Assembly: GCA_027451525.1 (NCBI GenBank)
Contig: DAIDJF010000008.1
Span: 45,621 to 109,620 of the forward strand
Source: Ktedonobacterales bacterium
GTDB lineage: Bacteria > Chloroflexota > Ktedonobacteria > Ktedonobacterales > Ktedonobacteraceae
DNA length: 64,000 bases
Reading direction: 5' to 3'
Under the pieces are notes generated by a model that worked only from the letters and a program-made list of their open reading frames with translations, did no database searches and was not told the DNA's origin. A program made the position numbers and the translations under genes. This document shows positions 16,679-25,975 of this stretch, in pieces (positions within the stretch are counted from its first letter, which is position 1; each line of letters begins with the position of its first letter).

Positions 16679-18402
16679 TTAAATTATTACGGTTTATGAA
16701 GCCGTATCGGATAACACTCGCGTTTATTCTCGTGCTTGCTTTTGCGCAGTCCATAGCGAACCTGTATCTGCCGAATTTGATGGCGGATATTGTCGATAAT
16801 GGAGTGGTGAAAGGCGACACGGGCTATATATGGCGTGTGGGCGGACTGATGTTATTGGTCACAATTGGCGGCACAATTTGTGCTGTCATCGGTAGCTTTT
16901 ATGCCGCCAGAGTCGCGACAGGGTTTGGTAAAAATGTACGTGCCGCCTTGTTCTCGCGCGTAGAGCAGTTCTCGCTGCACGAATTTGATACGGTAAGCAC
17001 GGCGTCGCTAATTACGCGCACGACGAATGACACGACACAAGTACAACAGGTGTTGGTGATTATTCTGGGATTTATGATTACGGCCCCGATGATGATGATC
17101 GGTGGCATTATCATGGCAGTGTACCAAGATGCGACGCTCTCATTGGTACTGGTAGTTATTATCCCCTTCCTTGTCGGGGCGATTGTGCTCATTATGACCA
17201 GAGCGATCCCCTTGTTTCAGATCATGCAGAAGAAGATAGACAAACTCAATCTGGTTCTGGATGAAGGCTTGACGGGAGTGCGGGTTATCCGCGCATTTGA
17301 TCGGGGCAAGCAGGAAGAGCAGCGTTTTGATGCTGCGAACTATGATTTGACCGATGTAGCTATCAATGTCAACCGGATTATCGCGGGCCTGATGCCAATA
17401 ATGATGCTGGTACTGAATGTATCGAGCGTGGCGATTCTCTGGTTTGGAAGCATTCGTATCAATAATGGCGATATGCAGGTTGGCGCGCTGATCGCATTTT
17501 TGCAGTATGCTATGCAAATTCTTTTTGCCCTGTTGATGGTTTCCATGATGTTTATCATGCTGCCACGTTCGGAGGCATCGGCGACGCGCATTAACGAAGT
17601 GCTGGTAATGGTTCCTGAAATCAAAGACGAGGAGCAGGTGAAAGAGGCAGAGAGTCAGCATGGTTATATCGAATTTCGCGATGTGACATTTAGTTATCCT
17701 GGAGCTGAGGAACCTGCTCTCTCTAATATAAGTTTTCAGGCGCGTCCAGGTGAGATAACGGCTATTATTGGTGGCACGGGTGCAGGCAAAACGACGTTAG
17801 TGAGCCTGATACCGCGTTTTTATGACATTGATAGCGGGCATATTCTGATCGATGGTGTGAATATTCGAGAGATGTCTCAGCATTACCTGCGTTCAAAGAT
17901 TGGCTTTGTGCCACAGAAGGCGGTATTGTTCTCTGGCACGATTACAGAAAATATCCGCTATGGGAAAGAGGAAGCCTCCGAGCTGGAGATCAGGCACGCG
18001 GCGGATATTGCGCAGGCGACGGAGTTCATTACGAACATGCCGAATGGGTTTGATTCGGTGATTGCTCAGGGTGGCACAAACGTTTCTGGTGGGCAAAAAC
18101 AACGTCTTTCGATCGCGCGTGCATTGGTGAGAAAGCCAGAAATCTACGTGTTTGATGATAGTTTCTCTGCACTTGACTTTAAGACGGATGCGAAGTTGCG
18201 AGCGGCTCTCAAGGGTGAGATACAGGAAGCGACGGTACTGATTGTAGCTCAACGTGTCAGTACAGTAATGGATGCAGATCAAATTATTGTCTTGGATGAG
18301 GGACGCCTTGTAGGCATTGGCACGCACCGTGAGTTGATGGAGATGAACAGCGTCTATCGTGAGATCGTTTCTTCGCAACTCTCATTGGAGGAGATCGCAT
18401 GA
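16675..18402 (+). CDS. ABC exporter half-transporter, degenerate-ATP-site subunit (YheI/BmrC-like)
   Basis: A 575-residue half transporter: six TM helices (about 1-310) then an ATPase domain. Walker A is GGTGAGKTT with Lys372; the signature is canonical NVSGGQKQ. The Walker B is followed by Asp495 (VFDDSFSALD) where catalytic Glu is expected, and the switch His is Gln526 (VAQRVST). These changes mark the subunit that carries the non-hydrolysing site in heterodimeric exporters such as TM287/288 and BmrCD. It pairs with the next gene, which starts at an ATGA overlap. Likely a multidrug or lipid exporter in the cytoplasmic membrane, under MarR control. Confidence 0.95.
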   Translation: MIKLLRFMKPYRITLAFILVLAFAQSIANLYLPNLMADIVDNGVVKGDTGYIWRVGGLMLLVTIGGTICAVIGSFYAARVATGFGKNVRAALFSRVEQFSLHEFDTVSTASLITRTTNDTTQVQQVLVIILGFMITAPMMMIGGIIMAVYQDATLSLVLVVIIPFLVGAIVLIMTRAIPLFQIMQKKIDKLNLVLDEGLTGVRVIRAFDRGKQEEQRFDAANYDLTDVAINVNRIIAGLMPIMMLVLNVSSVAILWFGSIRINNGDMQVGALIAFLQYAMQILFALLMVSMMFIMLPRSEASATRINEVLVMVPEIKDEEQVKEAESQHGYIEFRDVTFSYPGAEEPALSNISFQARPGEITAIIGGTGAGKTTLVSLIPRFYDIDSGHILIDGVNIREMSQHYLRSKIGFVPQKAVLFSGTITENIRYGKEEASELEIRHAADIAQATEFITNMPNGFDSVIAQGGTNVSGGQKQRLSIARALVRKPEIYVFDDSFSALDFKTDAKLRAALKGEIQEATVLIVAQRVSTVMDADQIIVLDEGRLVGIGTHRELMEMNSVYREIVSSQLSLEEIA

Positions 18403-20306
18403 GTCAGGAACGAAGAGGAATGCAGTCGAACACTGCGAGAGGGCCAATGGGTGGTGGTGGCCCAATGGGGGCAATGGGACGGGCAGTGGAGAAGCCAAAG
18501 GATTTTAAAAGGACGCTAGGACGGCTCTTACGCTACTTTTTACCGCAGCGTACCGCGTTGATTGTCGTGCTGGTAACCGCCGTACTTGGAACGGTGTTTA
18601 ACATCGTTGGTCCTAAAATTCTGGGTTTGGCAACCACAAAGTTGTTTGATGGACTGTTGGCGAAATATCAGGCATTTCTGCATCACCAGTCCGCGCCTGG
18701 TGTTGATTTCAACTATATCGCAACGGTTTTGCTGATCCTGCTTGGTTTGTATGTGATTAGCGCAATCTTCATGTACATCCAGCAGTATGTCATGGCGGGT
18801 GTGGCGCAGAGAACGGTCTATCAACTGCGGCGTGAGGTAGAGGAGAAATTTGCACGTCTGCCGCTCAAGTTTTTTGACTCGCGTACACACGGTGAGATTT
18901 TGAGCCGTGCGGTCAACGATATGGATAATATCAGTACGACGCTTCAGCAAAGTGTGACGCAGCTTATTACTTCTGCAATAACGCTAATTGGCGTGATCGT
19001 GATGATGCTGACGATTAGCTTCTGGTTAAGTTTAGTGGTTATCCTGACGTTACCACTGAGCCTGATTGTCACGATGGGCATTGCCAAGCGTTCGCAAAAC
19101 TACTTCCGCGATCAGCAGAGGTCGCTTGGACATCTGAATGGACATGTCGAGGAGATGTACACGGGGCATAAGATCGTCAAAGCGTTTGGACACGAGCAGA
19201 AAGCGGTTGATCAGTTTACCGTACTGAACGAGAATTTGTACGAGGCGGGTTGGAAAGCGCAGTTTGTTTCAGGCATGATTATGCCACTGATGCGCTTTGT
19301 AGGCAACCTTGGGTATGTTTTTGTGGCGGTTGTTGGTGGCATTATGGTGACGAAGGGGTCGATTGCCCTGGGCGATGTGCAGGCGTTTATTCAGTATGCG
19401 CAGCAGTTCACGCAACCGATCACGCAGCTTGCTAACATTGCGAACGTGATTCAGTCAACAATGGCTTCGGCAGAACGCATTTTTGAACTGTTGGATGAGC
19501 AAGAAGAGCGACCAGAGGTGGCAACTTCCGCGGCTGTTGTGGCGGAAGCTGGCTCAGTGCGGTTTGAGCATGTCAAGTTTGGCTATAAAGAAGACGAGAT
19601 TCTAATGGAGGACATGAATATTGATGTCAAGCCCGGAGAGATGATCGCGATTGTTGGCCCGACTGGTGCAGGCAAAACGACGCTGGTGAACTTGCTGATG
19701 CGTTTTTACGAGGTCAATGGCGGGCGTATTGTCGTCGATGGCGTTGATGTCACGGACACGAAACGCGGGGAATTACGCCGTAAATTTGGTATGGTGCTTC
19801 AGGATACCTGGCTGTTTAGTGGGACCATTCGCGATAATATCGCTTATGGGCGCGAGGGAGCGACAGAAGATGAGATCGTGCGTGCCGCGAAAGCTGCTAA
19901 TGCTGATCATTTTATTCGCACGTTGCCAGATGGCTATGGCACAGTGCTAAATGAAGAAGCAACGAACATTTCTCAGGGACAGAAACAGTTGCTGACTATC
20001 GCGCGCGCATTCCTGGCAGACCCGGAAATCCTGATCCTCGATGAGGCGACCAGTAGCGTTGATACCAGAACCGAGATGCAGATTCAAAAGGCGATGGGAG
20101 AGTTAATGAAGGGCAGAACGAGTTTCGTGATTGCTCACCGCCTCTCGACCATTCGCGATGCAGATATGATTCTGGTGATGAATCACGGCACGATTATCGA
20201 GAAAGGAACACACGAGTCGTTACTGGCGAAGAATGGTTTTTATGCAGACCTGTATAATAGCCAGTTCACTGGACGCACTCTGGTGCAAGAAGAAGCTGCT
20301 GTGTAG
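18399..20306 (+). CDS. ABC exporter half-transporter, catalytic-site subunit (YheH/BmrD-like)
   Basis: A protein of 635 residues. A Met/Gly-rich N-terminal tail (to about residue 30) precedes six TM helices and an ATPase domain with Walker A VGPTGAGKTT, Walker B LILDEATSSVD with catalytic Glu549 and switch His580 (IAHRLST). Its signature is altered to NISQGQ (Ser525-Gln528). In the heterodimer this altered signature faces the degenerate Walker site of the partner, while its own intact Walker site faces the partner's normal SGGQ. The pair therefore has one working and one degenerate ATP site. Third gene of the marR operon. Confidence 0.95.
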   Translation: MSQERRGMQSNTARGPMGGGGPMGAMGRAVEKPKDFKRTLGRLLRYFLPQRTALIVVLVTAVLGTVFNIVGPKILGLATTKLFDGLLAKYQAFLHHQSAPGVDFNYIATVLLILLGLYVISAIFMYIQQYVMAGVAQRTVYQLRREVEEKFARLPLKFFDSRTHGEILSRAVNDMDNISTTLQQSVTQLITSAITLIGVIVMMLTISFWLSLVVILTLPLSLIVTMGIAKRSQNYFRDQQRSLGHLNGHVEEMYTGHKIVKAFGHEQKAVDQFTVLNENLYEAGWKAQFVSGMIMPLMRFVGNLGYVFVAVVGGIMVTKGSIALGDVQAFIQYAQQFTQPITQLANIANVIQSTMASAERIFELLDEQEERPEVATSAAVVAEAGSVRFEHVKFGYKEDEILMEDMNIDVKPGEMIAIVGPTGAGKTTLVNLLMRFYEVNGGRIVVDGVDVTDTKRGELRRKFGMVLQDTWLFSGTIRDNIAYGREGATEDEIVRAAKAANADHFIRTLPDGYGTVLNEEATNISQGQKQLLTIARAFLADPEILILDEATSSVDTRTEMQIQKAMGELMKGRTSFVIAHRLSTIRDADMILVMNHGTIIEKGTHESLLAKNGFYADLYNSQFTGRTLVQEEAAV

Positions 20307-20321
20307 AAGTTAGGCGTACTG

Positions 20322-20364
20322 ATCAAATGAAGGATGGCTTATCTTAAGCTGTCCTTCATTTGAT
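20322..20364. terminator. Hairpin between convergent genes
   Basis: A 13-bp perfect stem (20322-20334 with 20352-20364) ends the ABC operon and faces the gene ending at 20371. There is no strong U-tract, so termination strength is uncertain. Confidence 0.7.
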
Positions 20365-20370
20365 GTGTTA

Positions 20371-21477
20371 CTAGATATCTAGTTCGTCCGTAGCGGTTGC
20401 GCTTCTGACAAACGGGTCACCTCCAATTGTTCCTAATTGCGCGATAAACAAGTAGCCTTCCAGTTGTTCGTGCGTGAAATGTGCATAGGTTGGAGGATAC
20501 GTTTCTCTCGCAGGCAGTTCTGGTAATGTAATGGTCTCCGTGACCATTGTTTTCTCAGGAGATGTAGCTTGTACATCAAGCGCATAATGGCCTCCATCAA
20601 CGTTTGCTAACATCTGATAGGTGTCTTCTCGGAAATGATGAAATTCTTCTAAGCGGCTGGCGCGAATTTCCTCGCGCTGCTTTCTTTCGTGGATCTCTTG
20701 CTCTTTTTCATCCTGACTCATAGCGGCGTATGTTTGGCGCAGTTGGGTATATTCTTTGTTTAATGCTTCCTTTAAATGTTTTTCTTCTTCGGTGCGTCCA
20801 GCGACCTCGCCAAGCAGTTTGCCTAGCTCTTCAATGCGTTCGGTCAATGTTGGCTCAAATTCTGGATTATGATAGACTCTGACATGGAGGCGGCTCACGA
20901 TCATGCTCCAATAGGCCTGAATATTGTTTAATGTCTCTTTATCTGGTTTGCCCCCTTCTAGTACATGTTTGAGATGGGCAAAATTGACCCACGAATACTG
21001 CTCAACCATGTGTTTCTTGATCGTTTTTAACAATTCTGCACCCATGTTGGCCTCTTCCAACAAGATTGCTTCTCTGCTCATGCCAGGACGCTTTTCGCGC
21101 TGTTCTGAACCAGCATAGTAGCCTTCTAAGCCCGTGTAAGGTAGTTCTTGTTGTTGGCTATTGTGATCTATTGCGTAGGGCCTGCCAACAATCTCGCCGC
21201 CACGTCCCTGCTTTACCAGTAAAAAAGCGAGATAATGTGTATCAAGCGCATATTTTGCATCATCTTGATAGAGTTGCGCAACAATCGCGCGACGAATTTC
21301 CTCTTGCTTTTTCCGTTTGTCTTGTTCGGTCATGCTCGCTGTTGTTGGTAGATAGGCCAGGATAAACTGCGAACGACTGAGAAGAGGCCATTGATGCTGA
21401 AGAGGCGGTAAATTTTTTTCTGTATAGTGGTCCATATCAGTTTCTATATGTTGATGAACGGTATCTATTGGTTGCAT
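20371..21477 (-). CDS. Unknown charged, coiled-coil-rich cytosolic protein
   Basis: I do not recognise a family. It is 368 residues with no signal peptide or TM segment. Residues about 210-275 are dense in Glu, Lys, Arg and Gln with heptad-like spacing (LTERIEELGKLLGEVAGR, then KEQEIHERKQREEIRAS), suggesting a coiled coil. Flanking parts contain GGEIVGRPYAIDHNSQ and NVDGGHYALDVQ, both with the form 'xGG.Y.(I/L)D', which may be an internal repeat. It has its own upstream region and ends at the hairpin shared with the ABC operon. The coding character is clear; function is open. Confidence 0.7.
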   Translation of the reverse strand: MQPIDTVHQHIETDMDHYTEKNLPPLQHQWPLLSRSQFILAYLPTTASMTEQDKRKKQEEIRRAIVAQLYQDDAKYALDTHYLAFLLVKQGRGGEIVGRPYAIDHNSQQQELPYTGLEGYYAGSEQREKRPGMSREAILLEEANMGAELLKTIKKHMVEQYSWVNFAHLKHVLEGGKPDKETLNNIQAYWSMIVSRLHVRVYHNPEFEPTLTERIEELGKLLGEVAGRTEEEKHLKEALNKEYTQLRQTYAAMSQDEKEQEIHERKQREEIRASRLEEFHHFREDTYQMLANVDGGHYALDVQATSPEKTMVTETITLPELPARETYPPTYAHFTHEQLEGYLFIAQLGTIGGDPFVRSATATDELDI

Positions 21478-21711
21478 GTTCTACTCCCTACCCAGGTAAG
21501 ATAGCTATTTTCTCTTATAAATTGTGAGCCTTTTTCTTTCCCTTTACAACGCAATGGCGACACAAAACGGTCACAGGTACGGCCACTGCGCTTTTTAAAA
21601 ATTTGCTGTCATAGCGTGGAGAGCAACGTAACTGTTGTCTTTCTTGCTCTCTATGTTCTATTATAGAGAGGAGATGCATGTGAGAACAGCATACTAAAAG
21701 GACAAAATTCA

Positions 21712-23193
21712 ATGGCAACTACAGCGCAAGATATACAAACGCCAAAGGCACAACTGCCACCAGGACCACGTAAACTTCCATATATTGGCAATTTACTTTC
21801 GTTTCGTAGCGATCCGCTTGGTTACTTTCAGCAACTCCAGCGCACGTATGGCAATATGGCAACGATTCATATCGGCAAAATGCCTGTCGTGCTGCTGTTT
21901 CGCCCAGAGCATGTACGCTATGTATTAGTTGAGCATCCTCGCTTTTTCGCGAATAGTGGTTTGCAGCAGGATGGGAACGCGGCAAACGAGGGGCTGCTAA
22001 CAATAGATGGGGTGCAGCATCGGCAGCAACGTCGTGCAGTCCAGCCTGCGTTTCATAAGAAGCAGGTTGAGGGATATGCAGAGGTTATTGATCAATACAC
22101 GCAAGAACTGCTTGAAAACTGGCAGATTGGCGATCAGATTGATGTCTCACGCGATATGCAGGCGTTGACGCTGCGCATTATCAGTAAATGCCTTTTCTCG
22201 GTTGATCTCTCGCATCAACTGCAGGCACTCAGTAGCGTGTTTAATGATATGATTGGCAGTCAGGGAAGTATTGCCGAAGACGCGCTCAATATTCGTATTG
22301 ATAATCCCATTACCGGATATGGCAAGCGGATGGCGGCAACGCGTCAGCTTGATATGTTGATCTATACGCTGATTGCGCAACGGCGTGCCAGCAAAGAAGA
22401 GTATCATGATGTGCTCTCGATGCTACTGGAAGCACCTTATGGAGATGATCCTGAAGTAAAACTCAACGAGAAGCAGATACATGACCACATCTTAACGTTT
22501 CTGGCGGCTGGACATGAAACGACGGCAAATGCGCTGGTTTGGGCCTTTTATTTGCTGTCGCAGCATACACCGGTGCGCGCTAAACTTCAGGATGAGTTGC
22601 GGAACGTACTGAATGGGCGTGTGCCAACAGTCGAGGACCTGGCGCAGATGCCGTATCTGAATTGGGTTTTGGATGAGACGTTGCGTCTTTATCCTCCAGC
22701 ATGGTTTCAGGCGCGTTTTGTGGCTCAGGAATGTGAGATCGACGGTGTACGTCTGCCTGTTGGCACGTTGCTGATGCTCAGTCAATGGGTTATTCACCGT
22801 TTGCCGGAGGTTTGGGGCGATCCAGATGTTTTTCGTCCAGAACGTTGGGATGCCGCACAGGGGGAAAATATTCCAGCTGGAGCTTACTTCCCCTTTGGTG
22901 GTGGTCCACGCACGTGTATCGGTATGCCGCTTGCTCAGTTGGAAGCGAAGATGATTCTTGCAACTGTGTTGCAGCGTTACGCGCTCCAGCCTCTTCCGGG
23001 GTATGTACCTGGGACGCAGCCGCTGATTACGTTGCGTCCGAAGCATAACCTGCGTGTGACCTTGCTGCCTGCGTATTCCAGTGACATGAAGGAGCAGTGG
23101 ACGTTACTGACGAGGACAGCGAATAATAACGTATCTACGCATGCGGAGCGTAAAGGCTGTCTGGGGGCCGTTTTGAGCCTATTTGGAATCTAG
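21712..23193 (+). CDS. Cytochrome P450, long (eukaryote-like) bacterial type
   Basis: A protein of 493 residues. A proline hinge LPPGPRKLPYIGNLL at 15-29 is followed by I-helix AGHETT (266-271), K-helix ETLR (322-325), the meander FRPERWD and the heme loop FPFGGGPRTCIGMPLAQLE with axial Cys402. The PPGP hinge and the FPFGGGPR.CIG loop resemble CYP102-heme-domain/CYP4-like P450s more than the short soluble type found at 2903. There is no fused reductase, and no TM anchor before the hinge. The last 45 residues after the core are unusual and polar. Possibly a fatty-acid or terpenoid hydroxylase (inference). Confidence 0.95.
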   Translation: MATTAQDIQTPKAQLPPGPRKLPYIGNLLSFRSDPLGYFQQLQRTYGNMATIHIGKMPVVLLFRPEHVRYVLVEHPRFFANSGLQQDGNAANEGLLTIDGVQHRQQRRAVQPAFHKKQVEGYAEVIDQYTQELLENWQIGDQIDVSRDMQALTLRIISKCLFSVDLSHQLQALSSVFNDMIGSQGSIAEDALNIRIDNPITGYGKRMAATRQLDMLIYTLIAQRRASKEEYHDVLSMLLEAPYGDDPEVKLNEKQIHDHILTFLAAGHETTANALVWAFYLLSQHTPVRAKLQDELRNVLNGRVPTVEDLAQMPYLNWVLDETLRLYPPAWFQARFVAQECEIDGVRLPVGTLLMLSQWVIHRLPEVWGDPDVFRPERWDAAQGENIPAGAYFPFGGGPRTCIGMPLAQLEAKMILATVLQRYALQPLPGYVPGTQPLITLRPKHNLRVTLLPAYSSDMKEQWTLLTRTANNNVSTHAERKGCLGAVLSLFGI

Positions 23194-23276
23194 TTCAGCT
23201 ATCGCGTTATACAGCTTCCTCTGTGCGTCGTGTCGTGACGAGGAAGTCATAGTTTGGTGAAAAAGGATGGTTGCAG

Positions 23277-23978
23277 ATGGCACATTCATTACCGGAGTCA
23301 CAAACTACATCTTCTTCGTCACGTCTGTCTGCTCGTCATGAACAGTTGCGTTTAGGGGTTGGTATTGAGGTAGTCACGATTGTGTGGATGGTGATTGAGG
23401 CGGGTGTTGCGCTGAGTGTCGGTTTTGCGAGCAGAAGCGTTTCCCTGGAAGGGTTTGGGATTGATAGTATTATTGAACTGATTGCTGGTGGTATGCTGTT
23501 GTGGCGGCTGTTGGTTGAGAGTCGAGGGGGTTCGCAAGAGCGTGTAGAGTGGGCGGAACGACGAGCGGCCTGGGTGACGGCACTGGGCCTGTTCGCGTTA
23601 GCCTGTTATATTGTGGCTGATAGTGGCTGGACATTACTGGCACGCACACATCCCGTATCATCCTGGTGGGGAGTTGGGCTTGCGCTCGCGGCAGCGATTA
23701 TGATGCCGCTTTTGTGGCAAGGAAAACTGCGGGTCGCAAAACGTATTGGCAGTGCTGCTCTCAAAGCCGATGCAATGTGCAGCATTACGTGTGCCTATAT
23801 GTCGGTGACTCTGCTTGTCGGTCTCTTGCTGAATCATGTGTTTGGATGGTGGTGGGCTGATCCACTGAGCGCACTCGTCCTGGTCTATTTTATAGTGCAA
23901 GAGGGACGCGAAGCCTTACATGAGGCGCGTACTGGCGAGCAATGTTCTTGTCATGATGGGGATGAGTGTGAGGGCTAA
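23277..23978 (+). CDS. Cation-diffusion-facilitator-like transporter
   Basis: ATG 23277 follows AAGGAT by 8 bases; the protein has 233 residues. Five to six TM helices are visible. SRSVSLEGFGIDSIIELIAG (TM2 region) and SAALKADAMCSITCAYMSV (TM5 region) keep the paired Asp positions of CDF metal sites, but the usual His of HxxxD is replaced. The C-terminus stops soon after the last TM in the Cys/His/Asp-rich tail EQCSCHDGDECEG and lacks the ferredoxin-like cytoplasmic domain of standard CDF proteins. It is probably a divalent-cation efflux protein; the tail may bind Zn or another metal. Confidence 0.82.
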   Translation: MAHSLPESQTTSSSSRLSARHEQLRLGVGIEVVTIVWMVIEAGVALSVGFASRSVSLEGFGIDSIIELIAGGMLLWRLLVESRGGSQERVEWAERRAAWVTALGLFALACYIVADSGWTLLARTHPVSSWWGVGLALAAAIMMPLLWQGKLRVAKRIGSAALKADAMCSITCAYMSVTLLVGLLLNHVFGWWWADPLSALVLVYFIVQEGREALHEARTGEQCSCHDGDECEG

Positions 23979-23982
23979 AGGT

Positions 23983-24171
23983 TTATGTGTGTAGGGAAAG
24001 TAGAGTGTGTTGTGCTTGTGCTGTCAAAGTTAGCTTTATTTGGCTTAGAAATTCACCTTTCCGTACCTTGCGCACGGGCAGCGATGAGCGAATATGCTGA
24101 ATGTAAGCTTCTGTCTCTGGCGAAATATGATTGCGCAGACACCACTGATGGAACATTTTGTCGGTCAACAT
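23983..24171 (-). pseudogene. N-terminal remnant of a Mu/TnsB-type transposase
   Basis: ATG 24171 opens a 62-codon frame. Its first 40 residues (MFHQWCLRNHISPETEAYI, then HIRSSLPVRKVRKGE) have the look of the N-terminus of large Mu-like/TnsB-like transposases common in Ktedonobacteria, with the 'IRSSPPxRxV' sequence. After that the match stops and a random tail runs to a stop. The catalytic domain is missing. The family call is from memory and needs a search. Confidence 0.4.
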
Positions 24172-24180
24172 GCATACAGC

Positions 24181-25197
24181 CTAACTCTTTCTTTGCTCCT
24201 GCAATAGGTGCTCAAAAAAGCTTCTTGCTTGGTCGGCAATCTCTTCAGCAGCACAATAGCGGTTCCACCACCACTGGGAAAATTCAGCATTTTTCTGTTG
24301 CGCGATAGCCGATGCAAAGCTACAGGCTCCAAAGACCAGAGAACGAAAACGAAGCGCATCAGGTAGGTAATTGAGTTCATCAGTAGTCAGTTGATGATAT
24401 TGACAATATCCTTCAATGGCCGCTTGAAGAAACGCTTCATCTTTCTGAAAAGAACCAGTTGACAGAGCGTCCCAAGGTGCTTTCCCATCACAGTTCACTA
24501 GCAAGAAACCAACATCTTGGATTGCAGGTCCCATTCCTGCTTCTTCCCAATCCAGGAGGGTGATGTGTCCAGGTTCTGTCACAAGCGCATTTCCAGGATG
24601 ACAATCTGTATGGATGAGCGTGGTTGGCAAATGCGTCCCGCGATCAATGGACAAAAGAGCTTGCTCTAGCAACTGATAGTGTGCAATATATGGACGTGGA
24701 AGACGAGAAGCAATCGTGTCCAACTGCTGCTGTGCGAATGCGAGTTCACCTGATGGAAGCATCTTCGCTTGAGGAGGGGCATAGGGAAGCTTGGGTTTGA
24801 GAGCATGAAGTCGCCCCACAATTGCTCCAAGCAACGAGAAGGTTGCAGGAGTGTAGGAGAGCGGTGCTCTGACGAGAAATGTGGTCATCATGAGATGCCA
24901 GCCGTCAACAGTTGCCGTTGTTGCCTGTTCAAGAGTGAAAACGATCCGTTCAGCAGGATAGTGTTGTTGCTCAAAGAACAAGAGTAGATGAGCCAGTTCG
25001 ATCAAGGTTGCCTTGCTTGCGTCTTCTATTACACGAAGCACCCAAATCGCTCCGCTTGATAGTTTCACTTGATAGATATATTTTCCAGAAGCACTTGGAA
25101 GGCGATGAAGAGATATATTCTGAGCGTGATACCATTTTCTGATGCATTCGATCAAAAAGGAGGGTTCAAGAGTTGGTTGAATAGTTTTTTCGTTCAT
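24181..25197 (-). CDS. Aminoglycoside-phosphotransferase-family (APH/choline kinase-like) protein
   Basis: ATG 25197 has AAAGGA about 10 bases upstream and gives 338 residues. The catalytic loop LIHTDCHPGNALV (H-x-D-x4-N, Brenner motif) and the metal-binding Asp in HITLLDWEEAGMGPAIQDVGF identify an APH-type small-molecule kinase. The N-lobe has KYIYQVKLSSGAIWVLRVIE with a nucleotide-binding Arg/Lys position. The substrate may be an aminoglycoside, homoserine, choline or another hydroxyl compound. Nothing in the neighbourhood decides this. It is followed on the same strand by the TetR gene's promoter region. Confidence 0.9.
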   Translation of the reverse strand: MNEKTIQPTLEPSFLIECIRKWYHAQNISLHRLPSASGKYIYQVKLSSGAIWVLRVIEDASKATLIELAHLLLFFEQQHYPAERIVFTLEQATTATVDGWHLMMTTFLVRAPLSYTPATFSLLGAIVGRLHALKPKLPYAPPQAKMLPSGELAFAQQQLDTIASRLPRPYIAHYQLLEQALLSIDRGTHLPTTLIHTDCHPGNALVTEPGHITLLDWEEAGMGPAIQDVGFLLVNCDGKAPWDALSTGSFQKDEAFLQAAIEGYCQYHQLTTDELNYLPDALRFRSLVFGACSFASAIAQQKNAEFSQWWWNRYCAAEEIADQARSFFEHLLQEQRKS

Positions 25198-25296
25198 CTT
25201 AGCCCCGTCCTTTCTATGCTGATTTTTTGATTGTCCCAAACTGCTGATCGGTAGTTGCTACAGTAGGGGATAATCTTGAGCTTATTCATTGCAGTA

Positions 25297-25902
25297 TTAG
25301 CGTGCCGTGATACCGTCCAGTAGGATGGTCAGAGAAGTTGCGCCTGTTTGCTCCCAGGTAGTGGCGTCAGGATCTACGAGCCAGAGCAAAGCCAAACCTT
25401 CATAGAGTGCGGTAATGGAGATAGCAACCTGCTCTGGCTCTATGGGGCGAAATTCGCCTTGTTCAATGCCGTGTTGGATAAGTTGCGTGAGGGCAACACG
25501 ATAGTCTTTGAAGTACTGTTTAAGAAAGTGGCGAACTGTTTTCTGGCGTGCAGCAACAGCGTAAAATTCAAAGCTTAGCGGGACGAGTGAAGTCATCCAC
25601 TTCATTTCTTGCATATAATAACGGTTGAGTGAGAACAACCGTTGACGCACTGATAGTTGTTCCTCACTCTCAAGAAAACTGCTAAGTTTATTCATTGCCT
25701 GGGTGAAGAAGAATTGTAAGATCGTAGAGATGATCGTATCCTTACTTTTGTAGTAAAGGTACAGTGCGCCTTTGCTCAGACCTGCTTCCTGTGCAATATC
25801 ATCCATACGTGTCTGGTCAAAGCCTTGGCGGGCAAACACGGCCATTGCAGCTTCCAGTATCTGATTTCTACGTTCTTCACTCACATCAGGACGAGGGGAC
25901 AT
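25297..25902 (-). CDS. TetR-family transcriptional regulator
   Basis: A protein of 201 residues. The helix-turn-helix covers about residues 10-56: ILEAAMAVFARQGFDQTRMD, then DIAQEAGLSKGALYLYYKSK, a strong TetR/AcrR pattern. The C-terminal half is helical, with YMQEMKWMTSLVPLSFEFY. It lies downstream of the F420-type oxidoreductase on the same strand (73 bases apart). The two TAACTGAC-type operators at 26526-26593 upstream of that gene are its probable binding sites, giving autoregulation of a two-gene unit and perhaps control of the amylosucrase-like gene on the other side. Confidence 0.93.
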   Translation of the reverse strand: MSPRPDVSEERRNQILEAAMAVFARQGFDQTRMDDIAQEAGLSKGALYLYYKSKDTIISTILQFFFTQAMNKLSSFLESEEQLSVRQRLFSLNRYYMQEMKWMTSLVPLSFEFYAVAARQKTVRHFLKQYFKDYRVALTQLIQHGIEQGEFRPIEPEQVAISITALYEGLALLWLVDPDATTWEQTGATSLTILLDGITAR

Positions 25903-25975
25903 ATACGGTTACCTCCAGAAAAATAGTTACGCCTTTCCGCATATTGTCGCATATGCTGCAAGTATCTGGTATTTG

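Noticed and set aside
17140..18378. Antisense frames over the first ABC gene
   Set aside because: No motifs; the sense frame has complete TM and ATPase domains.
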